Assembly (NCBI RefSeq): GCF_000445185.1 | Contig: NZ_AVAF01000153.1 | Coordinates: 1-64,000, forward strand | From: Thermoanaerobacter sp. A7A | GTDB taxonomy: Bacteria > Bacillota > Thermoanaerobacteria > Thermoanaerobacterales > Thermoanaerobacteraceae | Direction of reading: 5' to 3' | Length of the DNA stretch: 64,000 bases | In this document: one piece after another, positions 29,834 through 40,076 of the stretch | Position numbering within the stretch: the first letter of the stretch is position 1 | Layout of the letters: each line of letters starts with the position of its first letter | The notes under the pieces: model-generated | Seen by the model: the letters and a program-made list of their open reading frames with translations, nothing else | The model's database searches: none | What the model was told of the DNA's origin: nothing | Program-made: the position numbers and the translations under genes

Positions 29834-30043
29834 ATGATTTATGTTACGCGTCTTAATAATGAAGAATTTGTGGTGAACGCAGACTTAATTGAATTTATTG
29901 AAAAAACTCCTGACACTGTTATAAGTCTTACTACAGGTAAAAAGATAGTAGTAAAAGAAACACCTGAGGAAATTATAGAAAAAGTTATTGCCTACAAAAA
30001 GAAAATTTTCACAATAGTAAAAGATAAAGAGGTGTTAGAATGA
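29834..30043 (+). CDS. swrD: SwrD/FlbD-family flagellar protein
   Basis: A 69-residue protein beginning 'MIYVTRLNNEEFVVNADLIE', then 'DTVISLTTGKKIVVKETPEE', the FlbD family pattern. In Bacillus SwrD increases flagellar torque for swarming. Shine-Dalgarno TGGAGGAG. The stop overlaps fliL by four bases. Confidence 0.93.
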   Translation: MIYVTRLNNEEFVVNADLIEFIEKTPDTVISLTTGKKIVVKETPEEIIEKVIAYKKKIFTIVKDKEVLE

Positions 30044-30447
30044 ATAACAAGACAATTTTAATAGTTATTGTTGCAGTGATTTTGTCTTTTGGTGTAGCTT
30101 TTTTGTATTTTAACAATTTTGCCTCTACTAATAGGCCTCAAGAAATCACTTATTATAATTACTCTCCTGGCGGAGAATTTATAACTAATTTAAAAGGAGA
30201 TGGAAAATTTGTTAAAGCAACAATAGAATTGCAAGTTGCAGATAAAAATATTTTAAAAACCTTAGAAGAGCGAAATCCCCAGATTAGAGATTTGATAATC
30301 CAAATTTTAAGAGGGAAAACAGAACAAGATGTGGAAGGACCAGAAGGACAGGAGAAGTTAAAAAACGATATAAAAAATGGAATAAATAAAATAATAGGTG
30401 AAGGAAAAATTGTAAATGTATATTTTGATGAATTCATTGTTCAATAG
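30040..30447 (+). CDS. fliL: Flagellar basal body-associated protein FliL
   Basis: A 135-residue single-pass protein: transmembrane segment about residues 5-24 ('ILIVIVAVILSFGVAFLYF'), then an extracytoplasmic domain with 'RNPQIRDLIIQILRGKTEQD'. FliL supports stator function. Starts at ATG within the swrD stop (ATGA). Confidence 0.94.
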   Translation: MNNKTILIVIVAVILSFGVAFLYFNNFASTNRPQEITYYNYSPGGEFITNLKGDGKFVKATIELQVADKNILKTLEERNPQIRDLIIQILRGKTEQDVEGPEGQEKLKNDIKNGINKIIGEGKIVNVYFDEFIVQ

Positions 30448-30462
30448 GGAGGAGGGGATTTT

Positions 30463-31461
30463 TTGGCTGAAATATTATCACAAAGCGAGATAGATGAACT
30501 ATTAAAAGCTTTTAGCTCTGGCGGATTAGATATCCAAGAAATTGAAAAAGTAGAAGAGACCAAAAGTAAAAAGATAAGAAATTACGATTTTAGAAGGCCT
30601 AATAAATTTTCAAAAGAACAACTGCGAACTCTTCAGATGATTTTTGAAAATTTGTCAAGGTCTTTGACTTCCTTTTTGTCAGGATATTTGAGAACGATAG
30701 TAGATGTTACAGTGGTCTCTGTTGACCAGCTAACTTATTATGAGTTTAGTAATTCTTTAAACAATCCAGTTTTCATTGCTATTATTGATGCAGCTCCTTT
30801 AGAAGGCCCTTTTCTCTTGGAATTTAATAATAATACTACTTATGCAATACTTGATAGAATTTTGGGAGGAATAGGAAAAGGCGAGCTTTTGGATAGAGAT
30901 TATACTGAGATTGAAATCAGCCTTTTGACCAAGATTGTAAAGCAAATGCTTCCACTTTTCAAAGAACCATGGAGCAATATATTAACGATTAACCCCTCTT
31001 TAATAAGAGTGGAAACTAACTCCCAGTTTGCTCAAATAATATCTCCCAATGAGACAGCAGCCTTGTGTACTTTATCTATAAAAATCAATGAAACAGAAGG
31101 AATAATGAATTTTTGTATGCCTCATTTAACGTTAGAACCTATTGTGCCCAAATTAACGACAAAATTTTGGTTTTCTAGCATGAAAAAAGAAGAGAAAGTA
31201 AATCCTGAGCTTATAAAGAGTAAAATAAGCAAAACATATATACCTCTTACTGCTCAACTTGGTTCTACCACCATTACTGTAAAAGAATTTTTGGAGTTTG
31301 AAATAGGAGATATAATCGTGTTGGATAAACATTTCAAAGAGCCTGTAGATATAATAATCGATAAAAAAGTCAAATTTCGAGGTATACCTGGAATCAAAAA
31401 TAACAAATACAGTGTAAGAATAACAGAAGTTATTTACAAAGGAGATGAAGAAAGTGAATGA
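30463..31461 (+). CDS. fliM: Flagellar motor switch protein FliM
   Basis: A 332-residue C-ring protein. The N-terminal CheY-P-binding peptide is 'EILSQSEIDELLKAFSSG', followed by the CheC-like middle domain and the C-terminal SpoA domain ('YIPLTAQLGSTTITVKEFLEF'). TTG start behind GGGAGGAGGGG. Its end overlaps fliY. Confidence 0.97.
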   Translation: MAEILSQSEIDELLKAFSSGGLDIQEIEKVEETKSKKIRNYDFRRPNKFSKEQLRTLQMIFENLSRSLTSFLSGYLRTIVDVTVVSVDQLTYYEFSNSLNNPVFIAIIDAAPLEGPFLLEFNNNTTYAILDRILGGIGKGELLDRDYTEIEISLLTKIVKQMLPLFKEPWSNILTINPSLIRVETNSQFAQIISPNETAALCTLSIKINETEGIMNFCMPHLTLEPIVPKLTTKFWFSSMKKEEKVNPELIKSKISKTYIPLTAQLGSTTITVKEFLEFEIGDIIVLDKHFKEPVDIIIDKKVKFRGIPGIKNNKYSVRITEVIYKGDEESE

Positions 31462-32578
31462 CTTTTTATCACAAGAAGAAATAAATGCACTACTAAAAGG
31501 CTTAACCGAAGAATCTAAAGAAAATCAGTCCCAAAATGGAAAAGATTTAACAGAAGAAGAACAGGATATACTAGGGGAAATTGGGAATATAAGTTTTGGC
31601 ACATCAGCCACTACTTTATATACGTTATTGAGAAACAAAGTTACTATTACTACTCCAAAAGTTTCAGTATTATCTTGGGAAGAGTTAAAAAAAGAATTTA
31701 ATATTCCTTACATTGGAGTTGAAGTAGAGTATACGGAAGGACTAAAAGGTCATAACCTTCTTATTTTAAAAAAAGAAGATGTACTTAAAATGACAGATTT
31801 GATGATGGGGGGAGAAGGAAAAGTAGAAGATGGAGAAATTACTGAACTGCATTTAAGTGCAATAGGAGAAGCCATGAACCAAATGATAGGTTCTGCTGCT
31901 ACTTCTCTTTCTACCCTTCTCAATAAAACTATAAATATTTCACCACCTAAAGCTTTTGTTGTTGATTTTACTGCTTCTTTACCAACAGATATTTCATTCC
32001 TAGAAGGCGATGTAGTAAAAATTGCCTTTAAAATGGAGGTAGGAGAAATAATTGATAGCGAAATCATGCAGCTTTTGCCTCTTGATTTTGCTAAAGAACT
32101 AGTGCGAAGCGTTTTGTCGAAAAATGAAGAAAAATCACCAGCGGTGACTTCCCAAGAAGAGAGTTCCAGTGCTATAATAGAAAGGGATGAAAAAAATGTC
32201 GAGACAGGTAACAATATCTCAACAGATGAGAAAGCTACCAAAAAGAAACAAAAAATTAACGCAAGTCCTGTAGTTTTTCAAAGTTTTGATGAAGAACCTT
32301 CATCTAAAAGCAAGGAAGAGAAGGAAAATTTAGAGCTGATCCTAGATGTGCCTCTTACGATTACTGTTGAACTAGGCAAGACTAAAAAACTTATAAAAGA
32401 TATTTTAGAATTAGGTGAGGGTTCTATTATTGAATTGGACAAATTGGCAGGTGAGCCAGTAGATATTTTAGCAAATGGAAAGTACATAGCTAAAGGGGAA
32501 GTAGTGGTAATTGATGAGAATTTTGGGGTTAGAATTATAGATATTGTACACCAAAGCAAAAGAATTAGCAATATATAA
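31454..32578 (+). CDS. fliY: Flagellar switch protein/CheY-P phosphatase FliY
   Basis: The N terminus has 'FLSQEEINALLKGL' (CheY-binding type), then a CheC-like region with two active-site half motifs ('LGEIGNISFGTSATTLYTLL' and 'IGEAMNQMIGSAATSLSTLL'), a low-complexity linker (about 215-285) and a C-terminal FliN/SpoA domain. It is both a rotor part and a CheY-P phosphatase in Bacillus. I prefer GTG 31454 because the GGAG at 31441 directly abuts the track's ATG (31445), leaving no spacing. Confidence 0.94.
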   Translation: MNDFLSQEEINALLKGLTEESKENQSQNGKDLTEEEQDILGEIGNISFGTSATTLYTLLRNKVTITTPKVSVLSWEELKKEFNIPYIGVEVEYTEGLKGHNLLILKKEDVLKMTDLMMGGEGKVEDGEITELHLSAIGEAMNQMIGSAATSLSTLLNKTINISPPKAFVVDFTASLPTDISFLEGDVVKIAFKMEVGEIIDSEIMQLLPLDFAKELVRSVLSKNEEKSPAVTSQEESSSAIIERDEKNVETGNNISTDEKATKKKQKINASPVVFQSFDEEPSSKSKEEKENLELILDVPLTITVELGKTKKLIKDILELGEGSIIELDKLAGEPVDILANGKYIAKGEVVVIDENFGVRIIDIVHQSKRISNI

Positions 32579-32600
32579 TAAAGATGAGGAGGAATCATTT

Positions 32601-32960
32601 GTGAGCAAAATAATGATAGTTGATGACGCTGCTTTTATGAGGATGATGATTAAAGATATTATTTCAAAAAATAATTTGGGGAGTGTGATAGAAGCTGAGA
32701 ATGGTGCTGTAGCAGTAGAAAAATATTTCCAAGAAAATCCAGATTTGGTCATTATGGATATTACTATGCCTGAAATGGATGGAATACAAGCAGTGAAAGC
32801 AATCCGTGCAAAGGATCCCAATGCAAAAATAATAATGTGCTCTGCTATGGGACAGCAGGCTATGGTTATCGAGGCGATTCAAGCAGGAGCAAAAGACTTC
32901 ATCGTAAAGCCTTTCCAACCTGATAGGGTGGTAGAAGCGATTAAAAAATTGTTGAAGTGA
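32601..32960 (+). CDS. cheY: Chemotaxis response regulator CheY
   Basis: A 119-residue stand-alone receiver domain. Acidic pocket Asp8-Asp9 ('IMIVDDAAFMR'), phospho-acceptor Asp53 ('LVIMDITMPEMDG') and the conserved Lys in 'FIVKPF' are all present. GTG 32601 behind GATGAGGAGGAAT is the start; the track's 32544 start lies inside fliY. CheY-P binds FliM and FliY. Confidence 0.97.
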   Translation: MSKIMIVDDAAFMRMMIKDIISKNNLGSVIEAENGAVAVEKYFQENPDLVIMDITMPEMDGIQAVKAIRAKDPNAKIIMCSAMGQQAMVIEAIQAGAKDFIVKPFQPDRVVEAIKKLLK

Positions 32961-32970
32961 GGCGCTTAAA

Positions 32971-33348
32971 GTGTCTAATGGCACAGAATATGTTTTTCAA
33001 TTGATATGGTATTTAATTGTCTTTCTTTTAGTAATTGGAGTGGCTTTTTACATAACTCGATTTATAGGACAAAGTACTTTAAGATATACTCGTTCTACTA
33101 ATTTACAGGTTATAGATTACGTAATGTTGGGTAGAGATAAAGGCTTATACATACTGAAGGTAGGAAATAAATTTTTCCTTATAGGCGTGAGCAACACCAA
33201 TATAACTTATCTTACAGAGATAAACAAAGAAGACTTAAAATTTGTAACCAATGATAAAAATTTTGTGACAAATTTGAATACTTCAATAGAACGATTAAAA
33301 CAGCTAAAAAACAGATATTTGTCTAAAAAAGATGGTGAGCAAAAATGA
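32971..33348 (+). CDS. fliO: Flagellar export assembly protein FliO (FliZ)
   Basis: A 125-residue protein with one transmembrane helix at about 9-30 and a small cytoplasmic domain ('[20 protein letters not shown]'), the FliO/FliZ pattern. It stabilises FliP during export gate assembly. Position before fliP is standard; stop overlaps fliP by 4 bases. Confidence 0.92.
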   Translation: MSNGTEYVFQLIWYLIVFLLVIGVAFYITRFIGQSTLRYTRSTNLQVIDYVMLGRDKGLYILKVGNKFFLIGVSNTNITYLTEINKEDLKFVTNDKNFVTNLNTSIERLKQLKNRYLSKKDGEQK

Positions 33349-34010
33349 ATTTAGGAGATTTGGTTTCATCAGTGACAGCTCCTTCAAATATGGCTACAAG
33401 CCTGCAAATAGTTCTTCTGCTAACAGTTTTGACATTAGCTCCATCTATTTTAATAATGATGACTTCTTTTACTCGGATAGTGATTGTATTATCTTTTTTA
33501 AGAAATGCACTAGGACTACAGCAAATGCCTCCTAATCAAGTACTAATTGGTTTGGCATTGTTTCTCACTTTATTCATAATGGCACCTGTGGGGCAAGATA
33601 TCAACAATAATGCTATTAAACCTTATGCAGAAGGAAAAATAACTCAACAGGAAGCGTATCAAAATGCTATCAAACCATTGAAAAATTTTATGCTGAAGCA
33701 AACAAGGCAAAATGATTTAAATCTTTTTGTAAGTTTAGCTAAAATTAAAGTAAATAATCCAGAAGACCTTCCTATGAAAGTGGTCATTCCTTCTTTTATC
33801 ATCAGTGAATTAAAGACTGCTTTTGAAATTGGCTTTATAATATATATTCCCTTTTTGATAATTGATATAGTAGTTGCCAGTGTTTTAATGTCAATGGGTA
33901 TGTTTATGTTGCCACCTGTTTTGATATCTCTTCCTTTTAAAATTTTACTTTTTATTTTGGTAGATGGATGGAACTTGGTTGTCAAATCTTTGATTTTAGG
34001 TTTTAGATAG
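33345..34010 (+). CDS. fliP: Flagellar export gate protein FliP
   Basis: A 221-residue polytopic protein with '[20 protein letters not shown]', '[20 protein letters not shown]' and '[20 protein letters not shown]', all FliP hallmarks. It forms the central export pore with FliQ and FliR. Length matches Bacillus FliP. Confidence 0.97.
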   Translation: MNLGDLVSSVTAPSNMATSLQIVLLLTVLTLAPSILIMMTSFTRIVIVLSFLRNALGLQQMPPNQVLIGLALFLTLFIMAPVGQDINNNAIKPYAEGKITQQEAYQNAIKPLKNFMLKQTRQNDLNLFVSLAKIKVNNPEDLPMKVVIPSFIISELKTAFEIGFIIYIPFLIIDIVVASVLMSMGMFMLPPVLISLPFKILLFILVDGWNLVVKSLILGFR

Positions 34011-34023
34011 GAGGCAAAACAAG

Positions 34024-34293
34024 TTGAATACGGGAGTGGTTATAGATATAGGAAGAGAAGCTTTAACTGTTGCCTTAACAATCGCTACTCCATTATTAGC
34101 AATAGCATTAGGGGTAGGACTTTTAATTAGCATTTTTCAAGCCACTACACAAATTCAGGAACAAACCTTATCTTTTGTTCCTAAAATTGTCGCTATACTT
34201 ATAAGTCTAATTCTATTTGGGCCATGGATGCTTACTACGTTGGTCAACTACACTCAAAGATTGTTTTTAAATATTAATAATTTTATAAAGTGA
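34024..34293 (+). CDS. fliQ: Flagellar export gate protein FliQ
   Basis: An 89-residue protein with two transmembrane segments ('ALTVALTIATPLLAIALGVG', then 'VAILISLILFGPWMLTTLV') and the linking 'QIQEQTLSFVPK'. TTG start behind AGGAGGC. Fourteen bases after fliP. Confidence 0.95.
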   Translation: MNTGVVIDIGREALTVALTIATPLLAIALGVGLLISIFQATTQIQEQTLSFVPKIVAILISLILFGPWMLTTLVNYTQRLFLNINNFIK

Positions 34294-34299
34294 TGTAAA

Positions 34300-35082
34300 A
34301 TGGATATAATTCAGTATTTACTTCAAAATGTTCAAATTTTTATATTACTTTTCGTCAGAATGCTGGGTATTTTTATACTTACGCCTTTTTTTGGTACAAA
34401 AAATGTTCCTACTATTTTTAAAATAGGTTTAGGTTTTTTTGCGGCAGTAATTGTTTTTGATACCATGGAACCGGTAGATTTGCAAACAAATAATGTTTTT
34501 GATTACTTTATCGTTGTCATCTCTGAGTTCATTGTAGGACTTGTGATAGGGCTGGCATCTATGATATCCTTTAGCGCTATACATTTAGCCGGTCAGCTGA
34601 TTGATTATCAGTTGGGGTTTGGACTGGTAAACATTTTAGATATTCACAGCGAAACCCAGGTTCCTTTGATGGGAAATTTCATATATATTTTGACAATCCT
34701 TATCTTCATGCTTTTGAATGGTCATTATATATTATTTACAATGTTGGCTAAAAGTGTTGATATAATTCCTGTTGGGAAAGTTGTCTTTAATTTACCTGGT
34801 ATGTCTCAAGTCTTAACAAAAATGGTTTCTGATATGTTTATATTAGGTTTTAAAATAAGTGCTCCTATAATTTTAACAACTCTTTTGACAGATTTAGTTT
34901 TGGGAATAATCTCCCGTACTATACCTCAGCTTAACGTCTTTATGATAGGAATGCCAGCTAAGATTTTTGTTGGAATCTTTACTTTGCTTATTATGTTGCC
35001 AATGTATTTGGCAATTATAGATTTTATGTTTAATGGAATGAATGCTGACATTTTTAGATTAATGAAATTTATGACAAGGTGA
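34300..35082 (+). CDS. fliR: Flagellar export gate protein FliR
   Basis: A 260-residue protein with about six transmembrane segments, including 'VQIFILLFVRMLGIFILTPF', 'IHLAGQLIDYQLGFGLVNIL' and 'VFMIGMPAKIFVGIFTLLI'. Together with FliP and FliQ it forms the export gate. Six bases follow fliQ, and the stop abuts the flhB start region. Confidence 0.95.
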   Translation: MDIIQYLLQNVQIFILLFVRMLGIFILTPFFGTKNVPTIFKIGLGFFAAVIVFDTMEPVDLQTNNVFDYFIVVISEFIVGLVIGLASMISFSAIHLAGQLIDYQLGFGLVNILDIHSETQVPLMGNFIYILTILIFMLLNGHYILFTMLAKSVDIIPVGKVVFNLPGMSQVLTKMVSDMFILGFKISAPIILTTLLTDLVLGIISRTIPQLNVFMIGMPAKIFVGIFTLLIMLPMYLAIIDFMFNGMNADIFRLMKFMTR

Positions 35083-35087
35083 TAGTT

Positions 35088-36170
35088 TTGAGTAAAATAA
35101 ATTTACAATTGTTTGCTGAAGAAAAAACTGAACCAGCTACTCCTAAAAGGCGACAAGATGCAAGAAAAAAAGGGCAGGTCTTCCAAAGCAGAGAAATAAC
35201 TTCTGCTTTAGTAATTGTAGCAGGTTTTTTGGCAGTAAATATACTCGCAATACCTTTTTTAGGAAAAATGATGGCTTTAACAAAGTATTTGCTTTATACC
35301 TATTCTGGAGTTAATGACGATGTTTTTAATATAGTAGGTATACAAAATCTGTTTATATACCTCTTGCAACAAGCAATATCAATAACTATGCCTATAATTT
35401 TATTGATTTTTATTGTTTCTCTTGCATCAACTTATCTCCAAGTAGGCTTTGTATTTACAATTGAGCCCCTTGCCTTTAAGTTGGAAAGATTAAATCCTGT
35501 GGAGGGCTTCAAGAGAATTTTTTCAAAAAGAGCATTGGTAGAATTAGCTAAATCTATTGCTAAAGTGGTAGTTATTTTCTATATAATGTACTCTTTTTTA
35601 GCTTCTCAATATAAAGGTATACCAATGCTTCTTGATATGTCAGTTCAAGATATATTAAAATACGCTTTAAACATACTTTTGGGAATTACTACCAGAATAG
35701 GAATTGTACTTATTTTTCTTGGAGTATTAGATTACTTCTTCCAGTGGAGAGAGTATGAAACAAGCCTTAAAATGAGTAAAGAGGATATAAAGGAAGAGTT
35801 TAAAGAGACGGAAGGAAACCCTCAGATAAAAGCAGAGATAAGAAGAAAACAGCGACAAGTTTCTATGAGAAGAATGATGCAAGACTTAAAAAAAGCGGAT
35901 GTCGTAATAACAAACCCAACTCATCTTGCTGTTGCTCTTATGTACGATAGTAATGTAAATGACGCACCTGTAGTGATAGCTAAAGGGCAAGACATTATTG
36001 CCCTCAGAATAAAAGAAGAAGCTAAGAAGTTAAATATTCCTATAGTTGAGAATAAGCCATTAGCTCAGGCACTGTATAGGTCTACTGAAATAGGAGATAT
36101 GATTCCACCAGAGCTTTATCAAGCTGTAGCTGAAGTTTTGGCTTATGTGTACAGCTTGAAGGGAGAATAG
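35088..36170 (+). CDS. flhB: Flagellar export switch protein FlhB
   Basis: Controls substrate specificity by self-cleavage. I chose TTG 35088 (AAGGTGAT upstream), giving 360 residues starting '[20 protein letters not shown]'. Four transmembrane segments are followed by the cytoplasmic domain with the intact autocleavage motif NPTH at residues 276-279. FlhB itself therefore looks functional, in contrast to the next gene. Confidence 0.95.
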   Translation: MSKINLQLFAEEKTEPATPKRRQDARKKGQVFQSREITSALVIVAGFLAVNILAIPFLGKMMALTKYLLYTYSGVNDDVFNIVGIQNLFIYLLQQAISITMPIILLIFIVSLASTYLQVGFVFTIEPLAFKLERLNPVEGFKRIFSKRALVELAKSIAKVVVIFYIMYSFLASQYKGIPMLLDMSVQDILKYALNILLGITTRIGIVLIFLGVLDYFFQWREYETSLKMSKEDIKEEFKETEGNPQIKAEIRRKQRQVSMRRMMQDLKKADVVITNPTHLAVALMYDSNVNDAPVVIAKGQDIIALRIKEEAKKLNIPIVENKPLAQALYRSTEIGDMIPPELYQAVAEVLAYVYSLKGE

Positions 36171-36180
36171 GAGGGATAAT

Positions 36181-38203
36181 TTGAAATCCTCTGAGCTTAC
36201 TGTAGCTCTTTTTGTAGTAGGAATAGTCTTGCTCATAATAATTCCTGTATCACCCGTTATCATGGACTTTTTATTAATATTTAACATAACTTTGTCTATA
36301 ATAATACTTTTGACTACTATGTATGTAAAAGATGCTTTAGATTTTTCTATATTTCCTTCTATATTATTAATAACTACTCTTTTGAGACTGGCTCTTAACA
36401 TTTCGAGTACGAGGCTTATTTTAAGCAATGCCTATGCAGGTGGCGTAATACAGGCTTTTGGAAGTTTTGTAATAGGTGGAAATCCAGTTGTCGGATTCAT
36501 TATTTTCTTGATAATTGCAATTGTACAATTTATCGTCATAACCAGAGGAGCAGAGAGAGTATCTGAAGTGTCAGCAAGATTTACTTTGGATGCAATGCCA
36601 GGAAAGCAAATGGCAATAGATGCTGATTTAAACGCAGGCCTTATAACAGAAAAAGAAGCTAGAGAGAGAAGAATGGAAATACAGCAAGAGGCAAAATTTT
36701 ATGGAGCAATGGATGGTGCTAGTAAATTTGTCAAAGGCGATGCAATTGTTTCTATAATTGTTATAATTATAAATATTGTTGCAGGTCTCATTATTGGAAT
36801 GGTAATGAAGGGGATGGATATAAATAGGGCTTTAAATACTTATACTGTTTTAACAGTAGGCGAGGGTTTAGTAAATCAAATACCAGCACTTTTGATATCA
36901 ACTGGCTACTGGAATGATTGTTACTCGTTCAGCTTCTGAGTCAAATTTAGGAGGGGATGTAATAAAGCAGCTCTTCAATCAGCCTAGAATTTTAAAAATA
37001 GCAGCTGGATTGCTCTTTGCACTGGTATTAGTACCTCTTTTACCTAAACTTCCACTTATCTTAATGGGTTCATTGTTTGCATATCTTGGATTTGCAGGGA
37101 CTCAAAAAGTAACAGTAAAAGAAGAAGAACAAGAAGAAAACATAAAAGAGTTAGAGAATATAAGAGATCCTAAGAAAGTATATGAATTATTGCAAATTGA
37201 CCCTATTGAACTGGAATTTGGCTATGAATTGATTCCTCTTGCAAGTGGAGAATTATTAGATAGGATTGTCATGATAAGAAGACAAATTGCTCTTGATTTG
37301 GGTATTGTGGTCCCAATGATTCGTTTAAGAGATAATATTCAATTAAAGCCTAATGAATATGTTATAAAAATTAGAGGGAATGAAATTGCCAGAGGCAAGG
37401 TATATATTGATAGGTATATGGCTATGACAGCAGGAGAAATAGATGAAGATATTTCTGGAATTCGAGAAAGAGAACCAGCTTTTGGATTACCTGCAATTTG
37501 GATAGATGAAAACGAAAAGTCAAAAGCAGAAGCAAGGGGATATACAGTAGTAGATGTTCCTTCTGTTATTGCTACACACCTCACTCATATTATAAAACAG
37601 CATGCCCATGAACTTTTAGGAAGGCAAGAAGTACAGAGTTTAATTGACAATATAAAAGCGACGAATCCTGCATTAATAGAAGAATTAGTACCTAAGATTT
37701 TAACAATAGGTGAAATAGAGAAAGTACTTTCTAACCTTTTAAGAGAGGGGTTATCTATCAGAGATTTAGTTACAATATTGGAGACTTTAGCAGATTATGC
37801 TCCTATTATCCGAGATACAGATGTTTTAACAGAGTATGTAAGACAGGCTTTAGCTCGTGCTATTTCCAGTAAATATGCTGCAGGTGGTAAGATTGAAGTT
37901 ATAACGTTAGATCCAAGTGTTGAACAGTTAATATCCTCCAGTATAACTCAGACAGAACATGGTTCTTATTTAGCATTGGAGCCTTCTTTGGCGCAAAGGG
38001 TTTTAAAAAGTATCCATGAATTAGTAAAAAAGGTAACTTTAAAAGGTGGACAACCTGTAATTCTGACAGCGCCTGTAACTCGATTTTATCTCAGGAAGTT
38101 AGTAGAACAAATTTCTCCCGATATTGTTGTTTTGTCATATAATGAGCTTTTACCAAATATTGAAGTTACATCGGTGGGGACGGTGAGATTAAATGAAAGT
38201 TAA
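36181..38203 (+). pseudogene. flhA: Flagellar export protein FlhA, interrupted by a one-base frameshift
   Basis: Two ORFs (36181-36939 and 36914-38203) are halves of one FlhA. The first has the membrane domain and FHIPEP motif region ('[19 protein letters not shown]') up to 'IPALLIST', then shifts to a nonsense tail and stops. The second resumes with '[20 protein letters not shown]'. Removing one G of the GG at 36904-36905 restores ...[17 protein letters not shown] and a continuous product of about 673 residues, the normal FlhA length. TTG start behind GGAGGGAT. A real frameshift, a sequencing error or recoding are all possible; FlhA is essential for export in motile bacteria. Confidence 0.9.
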
Positions 38204-39218
38204 AAAATATATCGCTAATGACTATCAAGAAGCTTTACGAATGATAAAAGCGGAAATGGGAAGTAACGCTGTAATACTTCATCAGAACAGAATTAAAGAA
38301 AGAGGGATCATAGGACTTTTTAAGAAGAGTAAAGTGGAAGTAATAGCAGCAGTAGAAGATTACCCACCGGTAATCCCTAAGGAAAATATTACAAAAAATG
38401 ATATAAACGAACTTAAAAATCTAATTAAAACTATAACTATCAATAAAAATGGAACGGTTACAGAAGCTAGGGATAAAAATTTAATTTCTAAATTAATAGA
38501 TTATGGAATAGAAAAGGAAGTGTCTCAGTTATTGGGGGAAGGAATTGATGAACTTGATAATAAAGGAATAAAAATTTTAAAGGAACGAATAGATGCTTTT
38601 ATGGGACCTCCTCAAAAATTGAATTCTGAAAAAAGCAAAAAAATTTTGTTCATTGGACCTACTGGAGTGGGGAAAACTACAACCATTGCAAAAATTGCTT
38701 CTAATTTGATATTGAATGAAGGTAAAAAAATAATGCTCGTTACAGCAGACATTTTCAGAATAGCGGCGGTAGACCAGTTGAAAACCTATGGAGAAATTTT
38801 AGGAGTGCCAGTAAGAGTAGTAAATAATATTTTTGAACTTCATAAACTTCAGCCAGAGTTTGAAAAGTACGATGTAGTTTTAATAGATACAGCTGGAAGA
38901 AGCCATAAAGATGAAAAGCGAATAAGTGAATTAAAAACTTTTATCAAATATGCAAACTGTGATGAAACTTTTTTATGCTTGAGTGCTACAACTAAATCGG
39001 AAGATTTAAAAGAAGTAATAGAAAGATATGAATTTGCAGGAAATTATAAGTTAATTTTTACTAAATTAGATGAAACTGATAATTATAGTTCTATTTTAAA
39101 CGCTGTTTACTATTCAGGGCGACCAATTTCTTATTTTACAAATGGACAAATTGTTCCTGATGATATAACTTTAGCAGAAAGCGAAATTATCGTCTTAAGC
39201 ATAGTAAAGGGGAATTAG
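38193..39218 (+). CDS. flhF: SRP-like GTPase FlhF
   Basis: A 341-residue GTPase that sets flagellar position/number. The N-terminal B domain is 'MKVKKYIANDYQEALRMIKA', and the NG domain has P-loop '[15 protein letters not shown]' near residue 154, 'DIFRIAAVDQL' and 'DTAGRSHKD'. ATG overlaps the flhA stop by 11 bases. Confidence 0.96.
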   Translation: MKVKKYIANDYQEALRMIKAEMGSNAVILHQNRIKERGIIGLFKKSKVEVIAAVEDYPPVIPKENITKNDINELKNLIKTITINKNGTVTEARDKNLISKLIDYGIEKEVSQLLGEGIDELDNKGIKILKERIDAFMGPPQKLNSEKSKKILFIGPTGVGKTTTIAKIASNLILNEGKKIMLVTADIFRIAAVDQLKTYGEILGVPVRVVNNIFELHKLQPEFEKYDVVLIDTAGRSHKDEKRISELKTFIKYANCDETFLCLSATTKSEDLKEVIERYEFAGNYKLIFTKLDETDNYSSILNAVYYSGRPISYFTNGQIVPDDITLAESEIIVLSIVKGN

Positions 39219-39221
39219 TGT

Positions 39222-40076
39222 ATGATGGACCAGGCTGAAAGTTTAAGAAAATTGGTTTCCCAAAAGAAGAAGATAAAAAAAAGCAGGGTTATTACAATTA
39301 CAGGTGGAAAAGGCGGAATTGGTAAAACATGTATCTCAGTAAATCTTTCTTTGGGACTTAAAAAATTGGGCTATAATGTTACGATTATTGATGCAGATTT
39401 GGGATTTTCAAATGTTGAAATTGAATTAGGAGTTACTTCTAAGTATACTTTATTAGATGTTTTGTACAACAACAAAATGATAACAGAAGTTATAAATGAA
39501 GGGCCTTTAGGTGTAAAATACATATCTTCTGGTGGAGACTTCAACCTTATTAAAGAAGGAGTAGATTTAAGTCTTTTTCTAAACAACATTAAAATTTTAG
39601 ACTATTATTCCGATTTTATTATTATAGATACGGGTGCAGGCCTCAATAACGTAGTTAGCAATTTTTTAAAAGCAGCCGATGAAGTTTTACTGATAGTAAC
39701 TCCTGAACCAACGTCTATTATGGATGCTTATACTCTCACTAAGTATTCGCTGGTAGGTGAAAGCAAAAAAATTAATGTAGTGATAAATAGAGTAAAAAAT
39801 TTTGGTGAATACAGAAAAATTTACGATAGGTTTGAAACAGTAGTTAAAAACTATTTAGGTGTATCTTTGATTGATTTAGGGTATTTAGAAAATGACGAAA
39901 AGATGATGGAGTGTATAATTGAGCAAAATCCCATTGTCCTTAAATATGAAAATAGTAAAACCTCAAAAAAGATATTACAAATTGCAGCTCAAATTGCTAA
40001 TCAACCTCCTCCTGTAGAAAATAAGGGGTTGTGGGGTATTTTTTCTAGACTTATCAATAGAGGAGGATTTAAATGA
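39222..40076 (+). CDS. flhG: MinD-like ATPase FlhG (YlxH)
   Basis: A 284-residue deviant-Walker ATPase with 'ITGGKGGIGKTCISVNLSLG' near residue 27, 'DADLGFSNVEIELGV' and 'IIIDTGAGLN'. FlhG stimulates FlhF GTPase and helps C-ring assembly. An N-terminal basic helix ('LRKLVSQKKKIKKSR') resembles the FlhF-activating peptide. The stop overlaps the PilZ gene by 4 bases. Confidence 0.96.
   Translation: MMDQAESLRKLVSQKKKIKKSRVITITGGKGGIGKTCISVNLSLGLKKLGYNVTIIDADLGFSNVEIELGVTSKYTLLDVLYNNKMITEVINEGPLGVKYISSGGDFNLIKEGVDLSLFLNNIKILDYYSDFIIIDTGAGLNNVVSNFLKAADEVLLIVTPEPTSIMDAYTLTKYSLVGESKKINVVINRVKNFGEYRKIYDRFETVVKNYLGVSLIDLGYLENDEKMMECIIEQNPIVLKYENSKTSKKILQIAAQIANQPPPVENKGLWGIFSRLINRGGFK

Noticed and set aside
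33332-33535. Plus-strand ORF of 67 aa overlapping fliO and fliP
   Set aside because: It is a shadow frame of fliP, with no ribosome site and no family resemblance.
36904-36939. Programmed frameshift in flhA as the preferred explanation
   Set aside because: There is no obvious slippery heptamer, stimulatory hairpin or internal Shine-Dalgarno at the site; mutation or sequencing error is simpler.
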